Translations under genes and position numbers: made by a program
Notes under the pieces: generated by a model
Database searches by the model: none
What the model was told of the DNA's origin: nothing
What the model saw: only the letters and a program-made list of their open reading frames with translations
Assembly: GCF_002979655.1 (NCBI RefSeq)
Contig: NZ_PCPG01000012.1
Coordinates: 1-64,000 of the forward strand
Source: Microbacterium sp. MYb45
GTDB lineage: Bacteria; Actinomycetota; Actinomycetes; Actinomycetales; Microbacteriaceae
Direction of reading: 5' to 3'
Length of the DNA: 64,000 bases
In this document: positions 51,940 through 61,414 of the stretch, one piece after another
Layout of the letters: every line of letters begins with the position of its first letter
Position numbering within the stretch: position 1 is the stretch's first letter

Positions 51940-52206
51940 ATGCTCTACGTCGCGGTAGGAGTAGCTCTTCTCCTCTGGGGAGCCTTGGCTGGACGAGCGG
52001 GGCGGAGCGCAGGCACTGTTCTCGCGCTCATCCCCATTGCGGTGTGGTTCGGCTTCCTGGCGTGGTTCGGGTGGACAGGAGGCCTTGATACCCCAGCCGC
52101 AGATGCGCTTCCCGCGTACCTCGTGATCGGGCTACTCGCGTTCCTTATCGGCTCGAACCTCGCTAGCGGGGCTGGAGCTTCGCGAGGCGCTCGTAGGGAG
52201 CAGTGA
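51940..52206 (+). CDS. Small three-span membrane protein
   Basis: An 88-residue hydrophobic protein (MLYVAVGVALLLWGALAG, VLALIPIAVWFGFLAWFGWT, AYLVIGLLAFLIGSNLASG). No family recognised. First of three consecutive tiny membrane genes on this strand. The 260 bases before it (51680-51939) show no gene; they are AT-richer than the flanks and probably contain promoters for both directions. Confidence 0.6.
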   Translation: MLYVAVGVALLLWGALAGRAGRSAGTVLALIPIAVWFGFLAWFGWTGGLDTPAADALPAYLVIGLLAFLIGSNLASGAGASRGARREQ

Positions 52207-52233
52207 CCTGCTGATGGATTGGGGAAGACGATC

Positions 52234-52602
52234 GTGACGATGAGTATGGAAGGCGAGATTCTGACGTACGTGTTGACGGCTGCTCTGGCCGTGAGCGCGG
52301 GCCTCGTGCTCGGAGGGGCGCCATCGACGACCTATCGGAGGACGGGCTTCATCCCGGGTCTTCTGATCATGGGAGTGGTCGTCGTGGTGGGGTTCACTCT
52401 CGGGGCGCGCGCACCGTGGATGGGCCCGATCTTCGCCATGGTTTCCTTGCTGACCAGCACGCTCGCGGCTGCGGCTGAGAAGAGGAACGAGTCGGCGTTC
52501 GCAAACGAGACCTTCTGGAACCGCGTGATCGCGGTGCTCAATGTGCGGCGCGTCGTGCCCCTTGACGAAGTCGGCCGCACTGTGCGGGATCCTGAACTGT
52601 GA
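52234..52602 (+). CDS. Small membrane protein
   Basis: A 122-residue protein with hydrophobic segments around 10-28, 40-58 and 62-80 and a charged C-terminal part (VLNVRRVVPLDEVGRTV). GTG at 52234 is chosen because GGGGAAG lies six bases upstream; ATG 52240 or TTG 52219 are alternatives. Function unknown. Confidence 0.6.
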   Translation: MTMSMEGEILTYVLTAALAVSAGLVLGGAPSTTYRRTGFIPGLLIMGVVVVVGFTLGARAPWMGPIFAMVSLLTSTLAAAAEKRNESAFANETFWNRVIAVLNVRRVVPLDEVGRTVRDPEL

Positions 52603-52648
52603 ACGAATCTGCCGTTGCGGATTCGGCCTTTCCTGAGGAGCGCGAAAT

Positions 52649-52807
52649 ATGACCGGGTCGATGTTCAGCTGGTGGGGTCTCCTCATCAGTGTGGTCGTTC
52701 TCGTCGTGATCCTGGCGATCGTGTTCTTCGTCGTGCGGGGGATCGTTCGGTTCTTCCTGCGGCGCAGGCCGGAGCGGCCGGGGCCGCCCAGTTCCTCTCC
52801 GGAATGA
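52649..52807 (+). CDS. 52-residue single-span membrane protein
   Basis: MTGSMFSWWG, one long hydrophobic helix, then a basic Arg/Pro-rich tail (FFLRRRPERPGPPSSSPE). GAGGAG nine bases upstream. Follows the previous small membrane gene by 46 bases; likely the same transcript. Confidence 0.6.
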   Translation: MTGSMFSWWGLLISVVVLVVILAIVFFVVRGIVRFFLRRRPERPGPPSSSPE

Positions 52808-52830
52808 GCAGGCGGCGGGTCGGGGGAGAC

Positions 52831-52874
52831 GGTGGTTGAGCATCCCGTTCGTCGAGCGAGCAGCGCGAGACGAA
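52831..52874. repeat. Dispersed palindromic repeat, family A (copy 3)
   Basis: Contains GGTGGTTGAGC, TTCGTCGAGCGAG and GCGAGACGAA, a rearranged version of the 15748 element, between convergent genes. Confidence 0.65.
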
Positions 52875-52893
52875 CCCTCGCGCTCGATGCGGC

Positions 52894-53841
52894 TCAGGCG
52901 ATTCGGTGAAGGAGAACCAAGACTCCTGCGGCGGTGTAGATCGAATCGTCGTCGACCTTCTTGCCGCTGATGAGTGCGAGAAGCATCCTCTCGATGGCCC
53001 GCAGGATGGCGTCGATCTCGGCGGCGCGGTGGGGGTCTTCCACGGCGCGGTCGTCCCACCGTCCCCGGAATCGTCGGAGGAGTTCGAGGATGAGGCCCTC
53101 GAAACTCGCGGTGTCGCCGCTGACGCCGAACTCGAGAGCGTCAGGCCACCACGGTTCGCCGATCATGTCGTGCAGTTCGCTGATGGCTGCGTCGAGCTCG
53201 TCGGGGCCGGATAGTCCGCGGCACGCGTTCAGGAAGTTGTTGCGGTCGAACTGGTCCCAGCGCGGTGAAGGCGTCAACTGTGACGCGCTGGTCCGTGGGG
53301 GTGCGGTCTCGCGGCCCCATCCGCTTTCACTCATGCGGGTCAGGTTCGATTGGATGAGGGAGAGGCGTGCGCGGACGTCGCCGCCCTGACTGTCGATGGT
53401 GGAACTCAGACTCTCAAGGCGCGACTTCGTCTCGGTCGTCGTCCCGTCGATATGGGTCGCCTTGTCGCGCGTATCCGTAATCTTCTCGTCGACCTTCTGA
53501 ACCAGCTTCTTCAGCGTGACTCCGAAGGCGCTGAACTCCGAGAGGTCGGGCCAGAGGAGCAGCAACACGAAGATGACGGCTGCGAGTACTCCGGCGCTCG
53601 TGAGGTCTGGTCCCGAACAGGTGCGGGTGAGTCCTTCCTTCTCCGATTCGACGACCTCGCAGACCTGGAACCATCCCGCGAGAGAGAAGTACACGGCGGC
53701 CCCGACGATGACCAGGACGAGGATGTACCGGATGAGTCGTCCGCCGGGACTCGTCAGCCCGTCGTGGAGCTTCTCGAGCGTCGTCCGTTCGCCTTGGGGT
53801 GCCACTGCGGGCGGAGCATCGTTGGGGGTCATGGCCCTCAT
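52894..53841 (-). CDS. Membrane protein with coiled-coil and C-terminal helical domain, unknown
   Basis: A 315-residue protein: two membrane spans (about 40-60 and 85-102) separated by a short loop with two Cys, then a heptad-like stretch (TLKKLVQKVDEKITDTRDKA, up to about residue 175) and a soluble alpha-helical end containing RNNFLNACRGLSG and EPWWPDALEFGV. A sensory or effector role is possible but no domain is recognised. Lies alone between a repeat and the DUF4188 gene. Confidence 0.65.
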   Translation of the reverse strand: MRAMTPNDAPPAVAPQGERTTLEKLHDGLTSPGGRLIRYILVLVIVGAAVYFSLAGWFQVCEVVESEKEGLTRTCSGPDLTSAGVLAAVIFVLLLLWPDLSEFSAFGVTLKKLVQKVDEKITDTRDKATHIDGTTTETKSRLESLSSTIDSQGGDVRARLSLIQSNLTRMSESGWGRETAPPRTSASQLTPSPRWDQFDRNNFLNACRGLSGPDELDAAISELHDMIGEPWWPDALEFGVSGDTASFEGLILELLRRFRGRWDDRAVEDPHRAAEIDAILRAIERMLLALISGKKVDDDSIYTAAGVLVLLHRIA

Positions 53842-53896
53842 GGTGGCAGAGCGCGGGGTGCCCGGGTAGACCTTTTCCGGGCACGTTCACTCCCCG

Positions 53897-54406
53897 TCAG
53901 CCCGCGGTGGTCGGATGTGGCTGCGCCTTCGTACGCCCTTCCGCGAACCGCGCCTGCGCCCGGTCCTGACGCCGCGGCACCTCGACGAGCTTCGTCGCCT
54001 TCGGTAGTCCCATCGGCTTCGTCGACACATAGACGCTCTCGGCGGTGTCGACGCGGAAGGTCTCGTGCCAGATGCCGACAGCGCCCGGAGCCTTGCGGGC
54101 TGCGCGGTTGAAGGCGGTCCAGGCGGGGCGGTGTTCCTGGTTCGGGCTGGACGCGTAGGCGTAGAGCTTGTCGACGGACGACCAGTACTGCACGACGTAG
54201 GGGCCGCCCGATCCGAAGAGCAGGTGGTAGCCGAGCATGCCCGAGTCGGGGTCGGTGCTGAGTTCGCGCAGCATCCCCGGCATGGCGAAGAAGGCCGGCA
54301 TCCACAGGTCGGGGCGCCACCAGCGGTTGATCTGCATCCCGATGTGGAACACGACGAGCTCGCCCTCGTGGCGGTGGGTCATGCGGCCCGTGATGACTTT
54401 CGACAT
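53897..54406 (-). CDS. DUF4188-family (antibiotic-biosynthesis-monooxygenase-like) protein
   Basis: A 169-residue protein: ITGRMTHRHEGELVVFHIGM, INRWWRPDLWMPAFFAMPGM, YHLLFGSGGPYVVQYWSSVD and HRPAWTAFNRAARKAPGAVG, the DUF4188 pattern with a dimeric alpha+beta barrel. Catalytic role unclear. AAGGAG before the ATG. Divergent from a MerR regulator across a perfect palindrome. Confidence 0.8.
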   Translation of the reverse strand: MSKVITGRMTHRHEGELVVFHIGMQINRWWRPDLWMPAFFAMPGMLRELSTDPDSGMLGYHLLFGSGGPYVVQYWSSVDKLYAYASSPNQEHRPAWTAFNRAARKAPGAVGIWHETFRVDTAESVYVSTKPMGLPKATKLVEVPRRQDRAQARFAEGRTKAQPHPTTAG

Positions 54407-54428
54407 GATGACTCCTTGGTTGGATAGC

Positions 54429-54458
54429 TTCACTATCCATAATGGATAGCGCTACTAT
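54429..54458 (+). promoter_or_regulatory. MerR-type promoter with perfect 17-bp palindrome
   Basis: CTATCCATAATGGATAG (54433-54449) lies between TTCACT (54429-54434) and TACTAT (54453-54458), an 18-base spacer close to the long spacing typical of MerR-controlled promoters. Confidence 0.7.
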
Positions 54459-54476
54459 CGAAGTCAAGAGGTGGCC

Positions 54477-55088
54477 ATGAGAATTTCCGAACTGTCAGCC
54501 CAGACCGGCGTGACCGTGCCGACGATCAAGTACTACCTGCGTGAGGGGCTGCTGCCCGAGGGCGAGCGCAGTGCTCCGACTCAGGCCGCGTACGGCGAGA
54601 AGCACGTGGAGCGGTTGCGGGTGATCCGGGCGCTACTCGACGCGGGGGTGAGCATCGCCGAGACGCGGCGGGTGCTGGCCGCGCTCGATGAGCCGCCGGA
54701 GAATGCGCACAACCTGCTCGGGATGGCGCATGCGGCGATCACTCCGCCGGTGGATGAGTCTTTGGATCTGACGGACGCTGAGGCTCTTGTGGCCGGGCTC
54801 GGGTGGAAGCCGGGGATGTGTGACGAGGCAGTGCTGCATGCGGTCGCGCGGGCGCTGCAGGGCTTGGAGCGCGTCGGGTTCACCGTTCCGGATGCGGCGA
54901 TGGCGGAGTACCTCGCGAGCATGCGGCGGATTGCGGATGCGGAGATCGCGGGGGTGCCGGAGGAGTCTGCGGAGGCCGCGGTGCGGTACGTGGTGTTGGG
55001 ATCGGTGCTGGTGGAGCCGTTGTTGTTGGCGTTGCGGCGGGTGGCACAGCAGGTTAGTTCGGGGGAGAGGTTTGGCGCGACGCAGTAG
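54477..55088 (+). CDS. MerR-family transcriptional regulator
   Basis: A 203-residue regulator: MRISELSAQTGVTVPTIKYY, LREGLLPEGERS, then a dimerisation helix (ERLRVIRALLDAGVSIAETR) and an effector domain without the metal-binding Cys of metal sensors. GAGG five bases before ATG 54477. Likely controls the divergent DUF4188 gene and itself. The start of noticeably AT-richer DNA follows. Confidence 0.87.
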   Translation: MRISELSAQTGVTVPTIKYYLREGLLPEGERSAPTQAAYGEKHVERLRVIRALLDAGVSIAETRRVLAALDEPPENAHNLLGMAHAAITPPVDESLDLTDAEALVAGLGWKPGMCDEAVLHAVARALQGLERVGFTVPDAAMAEYLASMRRIADAEIAGVPEESAEAAVRYVVLGSVLVEPLLLALRRVAQQVSSGERFGATQ

Positions 55089-55373
55089 CCGTGCTTACGA
55101 GAGATTCTCGGCTCAAATGAGTCCAGAATCCTGCTATCGCCCGGCCCCGATCGACTGTCGACCGCTGACCGCGTCCTTCGCGGGCGCGCTCTAAGAGCGG
55201 CGTCAGCGTGAACGCGAAGGCTTCCGGCTTGCGAATGCGGGTCCTAGTTACGCAACAAGTTCTCAGCTGCTCGATAGCATTGGATTGAATCGCGGGTGTG
55301 TTCTCTTTACGCCGTCTTATCAACAGCCAGTGAGCGACGCCGAGGTCGATCTCGTTCAGCCCCCAGGAGTGCA
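55089..55373. other. 285-bp non-coding gap at the left border of the AT-richer island
   Basis: No gene is seen. Composition drops relative to the MerR gene. It must contain the hsdM promoter; no convincing -35/-10 pair could be fixed. No tRNA or direct-repeat attachment site was found. Confidence 0.5.
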
Positions 55374-56978
55374 ATGCCCCCGAAGATGAAGCAGAAGCAG
55401 TCACTCGAAGAGACCCTCTGGGAGGCCGCCACTGCCTTGCGATCCTCGATGGATGCCGCCGACTACAAGCATGTCGTGCTTGGACTGATCTTCCTGAAGT
55501 ACGTCTCGGATACTTTCATGGTCCGTCACGACGAGCTTGCCCGGCTCGTGAATGACGAGTCCTCGGACTACTTCATGCCAAATGAAGCGGCGAAGCTCTC
55601 AGTCCTCGAAGACCGTGACGAGTACACCGCCGAGGGCGTCTTTTGGATCCCTGAGGGGCACCGCTGGGACGATCTCAGGAAGGCCGGAAAGCAATCGGAC
55701 ATCGGTGGTCGCATCGACACGGCTATGGACGCTATAGAGCGGGAGAATCCGAGCTTGAAGGGTGTATTACCGAAGAGCTTCTCACGTCAGGAACTCACTC
55801 CCCAGATGCTCGGAGGCCTCATCGACGTCTTTTCGCGCAGTGACCTCGCGGCGGAGGAGCACAAGGACCTCGACGTTCTGGGGCGCGTGTACGAGTACTT
55901 CCTCGGCAGGTTCGCCGGCGGTGAGGGCAAGCGAGGCGGGCAATACTACACGCCTCGTTCCGTAGTCCAGTTGCTTGTCGAGATGCTTCAGCCGTACCAC
56001 GGCCGTGTCTACGATCCCGCCTGCGGCTCCGGAGGCATGTTCGTCCAGGCGGACAAGTTCGTCCGGGCGCACGGCGGTACCCATGCTGACATCTCCGTTT
56101 ACGGACAGGAATCGGTGCCGACCACCTGGCGTTTGGCCAAGATGAATCTCGCTCTGCGAGGCATTGAAGCGAACCTTGGTCCAGAGTGGGGCGATTCCTT
56201 CCACGCAGACAAGCACCCTGACCTGCGCGCCGACTTTGTCATCGCGAACCCACCGTTCAACCAGGATGACTGGGGCGGGCAACGTCTCGCAAATGACTCT
56301 CGCTGGAAGTATGGGATGCCGCCAACGGGCAATGCGAACTTTGGGTGGATCCAGCACATGCTGTACCACCTCTCACCGACCGGCACGATGGTCACCGTTC
56401 TCGCCAATGGTTCGCTGTCGAGCCAGCAGAGCGGCGAGGGCGAGATCCGCAAGAATTTGGTCGAGGCCGAGCTCGTCGAGTGCATCGTCGCTTTGCCGCC
56501 GCAACTCTTCTTCGGTACGCAGATCCCGGTTTGCTTGTGGTTCATGACGAAGAATAAGGCGGGCATACCGAACGGGGCGAAGACGCGTAAGCGCGTGGGG
56601 GAGACCCTTTTCATCGACGCCCGCAAGAACCTCGGTTACATGGAGACGCGCACCGTGCGAGCCTTCAATGACGACGACATCAATACGATTGCCGACGCCT
56701 ACCACGCCTGGCGTGGCACCGAGACGAGCGACGGCATGCCATACGAAGATGTCGCCGGGTTCTGTCGTAGCGTGCCAACGAGCGAGATCGCCGAGCATGA
56801 TTACATCCTCACACCGGGCCGTTACGTAGGTGCAGAGGAGGTCGAGGACGACGGGGTGCCCCTCGACGAGAAGATCGCCCGGCTTAGCGCGGCGATCCGC
56901 GATGGCTTTGCCGCGCGTAGTGGACTGGAAGAACGCATGCGCGTTGCCCTTGAGGCTCTGGTGGTTGCTGATGACTAG
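55374..56978 (+). CDS. hsdM: Type I restriction-modification system, DNA methyltransferase subunit
   Basis: A 534-residue N6-adenine methyltransferase. N-terminal HsdM helical domain (LEETLWEAATALRSSMDAAD, YKHVVLGLIFLKYVSDTF), AdoMet-binding DPACGSGG (214-221) and catalytic NPPF (292-295). Works with HsdS to methylate the host recognition sequence. AGGAG precedes ATG 55374. First of three overlapping genes; its TAG overlaps the hsdS ATG by eight bases. Confidence 0.95.
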   Translation: MPPKMKQKQSLEETLWEAATALRSSMDAADYKHVVLGLIFLKYVSDTFMVRHDELARLVNDESSDYFMPNEAAKLSVLEDRDEYTAEGVFWIPEGHRWDDLRKAGKQSDIGGRIDTAMDAIERENPSLKGVLPKSFSRQELTPQMLGGLIDVFSRSDLAAEEHKDLDVLGRVYEYFLGRFAGGEGKRGGQYYTPRSVVQLLVEMLQPYHGRVYDPACGSGGMFVQADKFVRAHGGTHADISVYGQESVPTTWRLAKMNLALRGIEANLGPEWGDSFHADKHPDLRADFVIANPPFNQDDWGGQRLANDSRWKYGMPPTGNANFGWIQHMLYHLSPTGTMVTVLANGSLSSQQSGEGEIRKNLVEAELVECIVALPPQLFFGTQIPVCLWFMTKNKAGIPNGAKTRKRVGETLFIDARKNLGYMETRTVRAFNDDDINTIADAYHAWRGTETSDGMPYEDVAGFCRSVPTSEIAEHDYILTPGRYVGAEEVEDDGVPLDEKIARLSAAIRDGFAARSGLEERMRVALEALVVADD

Positions 56979-58152
56979 CTGGGCACCAACTCGACTCAGC
57001 GAAGTCCTGTCTATCAAGCACGGATTTGCGTTCGCCGGTGCAGCCTTCTCCGATGACCTCGGCTTCCCGACCCTGATGACGCCTGGGAACTTCTCTGTCG
57101 GCGGTGGATTCAAAGAGGCAAAACCGAAGACCTTTGTTGGAGAGTTCAGCCCCGAGTACCTACTGACGCCGGGCGATGTGGTGGTCACCATGACCGATTT
57201 GAGCCGTTCGGCAGACACCCTGGGTTACTCCGCGACGATCCCCAATAATGGGCGAAACTACCTACATAACCAGCGAATCGGCAAGGTCGTCATCATTGAC
57301 GATGAGCGGGCGGATCTGGGGTTCGTTTCATATCTGCTACGCGGACGAGAATATCGCCACCATGTGGTCGCCGGGGCTAGTGGGTCGACCGTAAAACACA
57401 CCAGCCCAGCTCGCATCGAGTCGTTCGTCGCAAAATTGCCGCGGGTCGATGAGCAGCGGCGCATTGCTTCGGTTCTCGGCACATTCGACGACCTGATCGA
57501 GACGAACCTCACCCAGATCGCATCTTCGCGCGAGCTGGCACACGAGTTGTTTGCCCGAGCTGCGACCGATCAACCCAAGATTCCGTTTGGAGACATCGCA
57601 ACTCTCGTGCGAGACGGTGTCAAAGCTGCCGACATCGCGCCTAACGCCGTCTACCTTGCGCTCGACAACTTTGCTACAGACGGTGGTGGCATTCAATCGG
57701 TCGGGACAGCCGCCGGCATCGACAGCAGCAAGTTACGATTCCATGCGGGCGACGTGCTCTACGGAAGACTCCGCCCCTACTTCCGAAAGTACGACCGTCC
57801 TGGATATGAGGGCGTGTGCTCAACCGAGATCTGGGTGCTGCGCCCGCGCGCGACTGTAGGAGCCGCCACCCTGGAAGCGATCGTGTCGCAGCCGGCGTTC
57901 ACTGAGTTCGCGATGGCGGGCAGCGGCGGCACACGGATGCCGCGCGCGAACTGGAACCATGTTGCGACGATGCCCGTTGCATTACCGTCCCATGGCGAGC
58001 GCGATGAGTTGGACGCTGTACTCGAGGAACTGTGGACAATATCGGTCAACCTCCACAACGAAGTTGCCGAGCTCACCCGTGCCCGAGATGAGCTCCTGCC
58101 TCTGCTGATGTCAGGCAAAGTTCGTGTCGAAGAGAGTTTCGAGGTGGCATGA
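56971..58152 (+). CDS. hsdS: Type I restriction-modification system, specificity subunit
   Basis: A 393-residue protein with two target-recognition domains (about 1-150 and 190-345), each followed by a conserved helix: LPRVDEQRRIASVLGTFDDL in the middle and HGERDELDAVLEELW... toward LPLLMSGKV at the end. These spacer helices set the gap of the bipartite recognition site. Both recognition halves look intact; the site itself cannot be predicted. Confidence 0.92.
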   Translation: MTSWAPTRLSEVLSIKHGFAFAGAAFSDDLGFPTLMTPGNFSVGGGFKEAKPKTFVGEFSPEYLLTPGDVVVTMTDLSRSADTLGYSATIPNNGRNYLHNQRIGKVVIIDDERADLGFVSYLLRGREYRHHVVAGASGSTVKHTSPARIESFVAKLPRVDEQRRIASVLGTFDDLIETNLTQIASSRELAHELFARAATDQPKIPFGDIATLVRDGVKAADIAPNAVYLALDNFATDGGGIQSVGTAAGIDSSKLRFHAGDVLYGRLRPYFRKYDRPGYEGVCSTEIWVLRPRATVGAATLEAIVSQPAFTEFAMAGSGGTRMPRANWNHVATMPVALPSHGERDELDAVLEELWTISVNLHNEVAELTRARDELLPLLMSGKVRVEESFEVA

Positions 58153-61100
58153 TGGCTGGGATGACTGAGGACCATCTCGAGCAGATCGTCCTGAGCGATC
58201 TCGCCGAACTCGGGTGGGAGACGTTCCACGGCCCCGACATCGCACCCGGGGAGCCCCGTGCTGAGCGCTCCGACTACCGGGACACGATACTCGATGGGAA
58301 GGTCGCGGCTGCCGTCCGGCGACTCAATCCCGACCTCTCCGAGGCGGCGGTTCAGGACGTCGTCAGCACGATCAAGCGAGTCGAGTCGCCCCTTGTCGAG
58401 ACCGAGAATTGGCGAGCGTATAAGCATCTCATCGAGGGTGTGCCGGTCGACTACCGCGATGAGGAGGGCACACTCCGCACAGTCCGCGCCTGGCTCGTCG
58501 ACTGGGACGACGTCGAGAACAACGATCTGATCGCGGTCAACCAGTTCACCATCAAGGGACCGAAGCACGAACGCCGGCCGGACGTGATCCTGTTCGTCAA
58601 CGGACTGCCGATGGCTCTGTTCGAGCTCAAGCGTCCAGGCAAAGAGTATGCCAGCGTCAAGGGCGCGTATCGACAGACGCAGACTTACCGCGCACAGATC
58701 CCCGACGTCTTCAAGTGGAACCAGGTCACGGTCGTCTCCGATGGCCTCTCGGCCAGAGCCGGTTCGTTCTCGGCCCCGTGGCACCACTGGGCACCATGGA
58801 AGACCATCGACGGTGTCATGAAAGACCCCCGCCACCCTGCTGGCTACAAGCTGCCGGAGATTGAGGTCCTGACCAAAGGTTTGTTCCGCCCGGACGTCTT
58901 CTTCGACCTGTGCCGCAACTACATCGCAACCTACGGCGACGGCGAGAAAACGCGCAAGGCCGTAGCGAAGTACCACCAGTACTGGGCGGTTAAGAAGGCC
59001 GTCGACGAGACCTTGCGCGCTGTCTCCGGTGACGGGCGCATCGGCGTCATCTGGCACACCCAAGGTTCCGGCAAGTCGCTAGAGATGGCCTACTACGCAG
59101 GCAAGGTCATGCGCGACCCAGGCATGCAGAACCCGACGATTGTCGTGCTCACCGATCGCAACGACCTCGACGACCAGCTGCTCGACGACACCTTCGCATC
59201 GTCGAAGATTGGCTCGCCGCTGCCGGAAGCGCCAGTCCAGGCCGACTCACGGACTCATCTCAAGGAGCTACTGGCCGGCCGCGAGTCCGGTGGCATCGTC
59301 TTCACGACTATCCAGAAGTTCGGGCTCTCGAAGGCCGACCGTGACGCAGGCCGAAAGTTCCCGCTGCTTTCGGGCCGTCGCAACATCGTGGTGATGGTTG
59401 ACGAGGCGCACCGCTCGAACTACGACATCATTGACGGCTTCGCGCGGCACTTGCGCGACGCGTTGCCGCGCGCGTCGTTCATCGGCTTCACCGGTACCCC
59501 CATCGACGAGCGCGACCGCTCCACGACCGAGATCTTCGGCACGACGATCGACACCTACGATATGACCGACGCACAGGAGGACGGCGCGACGGTCAAGGTC
59601 TACTACGAGCCTCGCTTGGCCCGGATCGACCTTCCCGAGACCGCCCGGGAGGAGATTGATGCGGAGTTCGAGGACATCGTCGAAGAGGCAGACGAGGGCG
59701 TCGACGAGAAGCTCAAGTCGAGATGGGCGAAGGTCGAGGCGATCGTCGGTTCCGAGAAGCGCATCGCGGAGCTCGCCGCCGACATCGTCGAGCACTGGGA
59801 GGCCCGGCGCGACGTGCTTGCGGGCAAGTCCATGGTTGTGACCATGTCAAGGCGGATCGCGGTGGACCTGTACGACGCGATTGTTGAGATCCGGCCCGAC
59901 TGGCACCACGAAGACGATGATAAGGGTGTCATCAAAACCGTCATCACCGGCAACGCGACCGATCCCGCTGAGCTTCAGCCTCACATACGCAACAAGAAGA
60001 TGCGCAATGCCATGAAGGCCCGTGCCAGCGACGCAGCAGACCCGCTCGAAGTCGTGATCGTGCGCGACATGTGGCTCACCGGCTTCGACTCGCCCCCCAT
60101 GCACACGATGTATGTCGACAAGCCGATGCGCGGCGCTTCACTGATGCAGGCGATCACCCGCGTGAACCGAACGTTCAAGGACAAGCCTTCCGGCCTCGTC
60201 GTGGACTACATCGGCATTGCTGAGAACCTTCGGGATGCTCTGCAGACGTACACTAGTCGCGACAAGGACGGCCGCGCGGTCGGCGACGACGTGCGCCGGG
60301 CAGCGATCCCCGAGATGCTCGTCGAGCACAGCATCGTCTCCGACATGCTCCACGACGTCGACTGGGTGACCATTCTGGGCTCTGGCAGCGACAAAGCCTT
60401 CCTGCATGCGGTGGCTGCCGTCGTCGACCACCTGCTCGAGTCCGAGCGTGAGCAACTCGACACCTCCCACGGCGATGTCGGCGAGTTCGATGGGGAGGAG
60501 GGGCACTCGCTCAAGCAGCGCTTCATGGCTCACATGCGCCGCCTCAAGCAGCTTTACACGCTGGTGCCGACATCCGTGGAGGCCGAGGCGATCCGCGACG
60601 ACGTTGCGTTCTTCGATGCCGTCCGCCAGTCGATCGCGAAGATCGAGGGCGCTGATCGACCTTCGGCCGACGACGACGCTGCGCTTGACATTGCAGTCCG
60701 CCAGATCGTCAGCCGCCACATGGCCGGATCCGGTGTGATCGACATCTACGAGGAGGCTGGGCTCGGCAAGCCGGACATCTCGCTGATTGACGACGCTTTC
60801 GCGAAGCAGTTCGCGAGCGCCGAGAACCAGAACCTCCAGCTCGAGGTGGTCCGCCGCCTGATCCACCGGGAAGTGAAGATCATTGCGCGGCGCAATGTCG
60901 TCGCAGGCCGTCAATTCTCGGAGATGCTCGCGGAGGCGCTAAACCGATACCAGAATCGCGCCATCGACGCGGCGCAGGTTGTGGCGGAGATCGTCGAGAT
61001 CGCAAAGCAGATCAAGGCTCAGCGTGAACGCGGTGAGCGAACCGGGCTGACGGAGGACGAACTGGCCTTCTACGACGCATTGTCCTCGAATGAGGCCGCG

Positions 61101-61322
61101 AAGCTCGTGATGGAGGACTCGCTCATGAAGCAGATCGCGCATGAGCTGACCGAGATCGTGCGCAACGATGCGAAGACGGACTGGAACCTCAAAGAGACCG
61201 TCCGGGCGAAACTTCGGACTCGGATCAAGAGGCTCCTGCTCAAGCACGGCTATCCGCCGGACCAGGAGGTCGCCGCGACCGAGCTGATCCTGAGGCAGGC
61301 GGAGGTTGCCGCTGGTGGATGA
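58149..61322 (+). CDS. hsdR: Type I restriction-modification system, restriction and translocase subunit
   Basis: A 1057-residue motor nuclease. N-terminal PD-ExK nuclease (Asp145 and ELK at 159-161 in RRPDVILFVNGLPMALFELK), then a helicase core with GSGKS (306-310), DEAH (418-421), FIGFTGTP and the later VVIVRDMWLTGFD and ITRVNRTF motifs, and a C-terminal helical domain that contacts HsdM. All key residues are present, so restriction is probably active. ATG overlaps the hsdS stop. Confidence 0.95.
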   Translation: MMAGMTEDHLEQIVLSDLAELGWETFHGPDIAPGEPRAERSDYRDTILDGKVAAAVRRLNPDLSEAAVQDVVSTIKRVESPLVETENWRAYKHLIEGVPVDYRDEEGTLRTVRAWLVDWDDVENNDLIAVNQFTIKGPKHERRPDVILFVNGLPMALFELKRPGKEYASVKGAYRQTQTYRAQIPDVFKWNQVTVVSDGLSARAGSFSAPWHHWAPWKTIDGVMKDPRHPAGYKLPEIEVLTKGLFRPDVFFDLCRNYIATYGDGEKTRKAVAKYHQYWAVKKAVDETLRAVSGDGRIGVIWHTQGSGKSLEMAYYAGKVMRDPGMQNPTIVVLTDRNDLDDQLLDDTFASSKIGSPLPEAPVQADSRTHLKELLAGRESGGIVFTTIQKFGLSKADRDAGRKFPLLSGRRNIVVMVDEAHRSNYDIIDGFARHLRDALPRASFIGFTGTPIDERDRSTTEIFGTTIDTYDMTDAQEDGATVKVYYEPRLARIDLPETAREEIDAEFEDIVEEADEGVDEKLKSRWAKVEAIVGSEKRIAELAADIVEHWEARRDVLAGKSMVVTMSRRIAVDLYDAIVEIRPDWHHEDDDKGVIKTVITGNATDPAELQPHIRNKKMRNAMKARASDAADPLEVVIVRDMWLTGFDSPPMHTMYVDKPMRGASLMQAITRVNRTFKDKPSGLVVDYIGIAENLRDALQTYTSRDKDGRAVGDDVRRAAIPEMLVEHSIVSDMLHDVDWVTILGSGSDKAFLHAVAAVVDHLLESEREQLDTSHGDVGEFDGEEGHSLKQRFMAHMRRLKQLYTLVPTSVEAEAIRDDVAFFDAVRQSIAKIEGADRPSADDDAALDIAVRQIVSRHMAGSGVIDIYEEAGLGKPDISLIDDAFAKQFASAENQNLQLEVVRRLIHREVKIIARRNVVAGRQFSEMLAEALNRYQNRAIDAAQVVAEIVEIAKQIKAQRERGERTGLTEDELAFYDALSSNEAAKLVMEDSLMKQIAHELTEIVRNDAKTDWNLKETVRAKLRTRIKRLLLKHGYPPDQEVAATELILRQAEVAAGG

Positions 61323-61414
61323 GGGTGAACGAATCGACCCGACATCGGGCGACCAATTTCTTTCAGCGAGATCAGCCCGCGGTGTTCGCATTCGCGCGTG
61401 CGGCCACCGTACGG

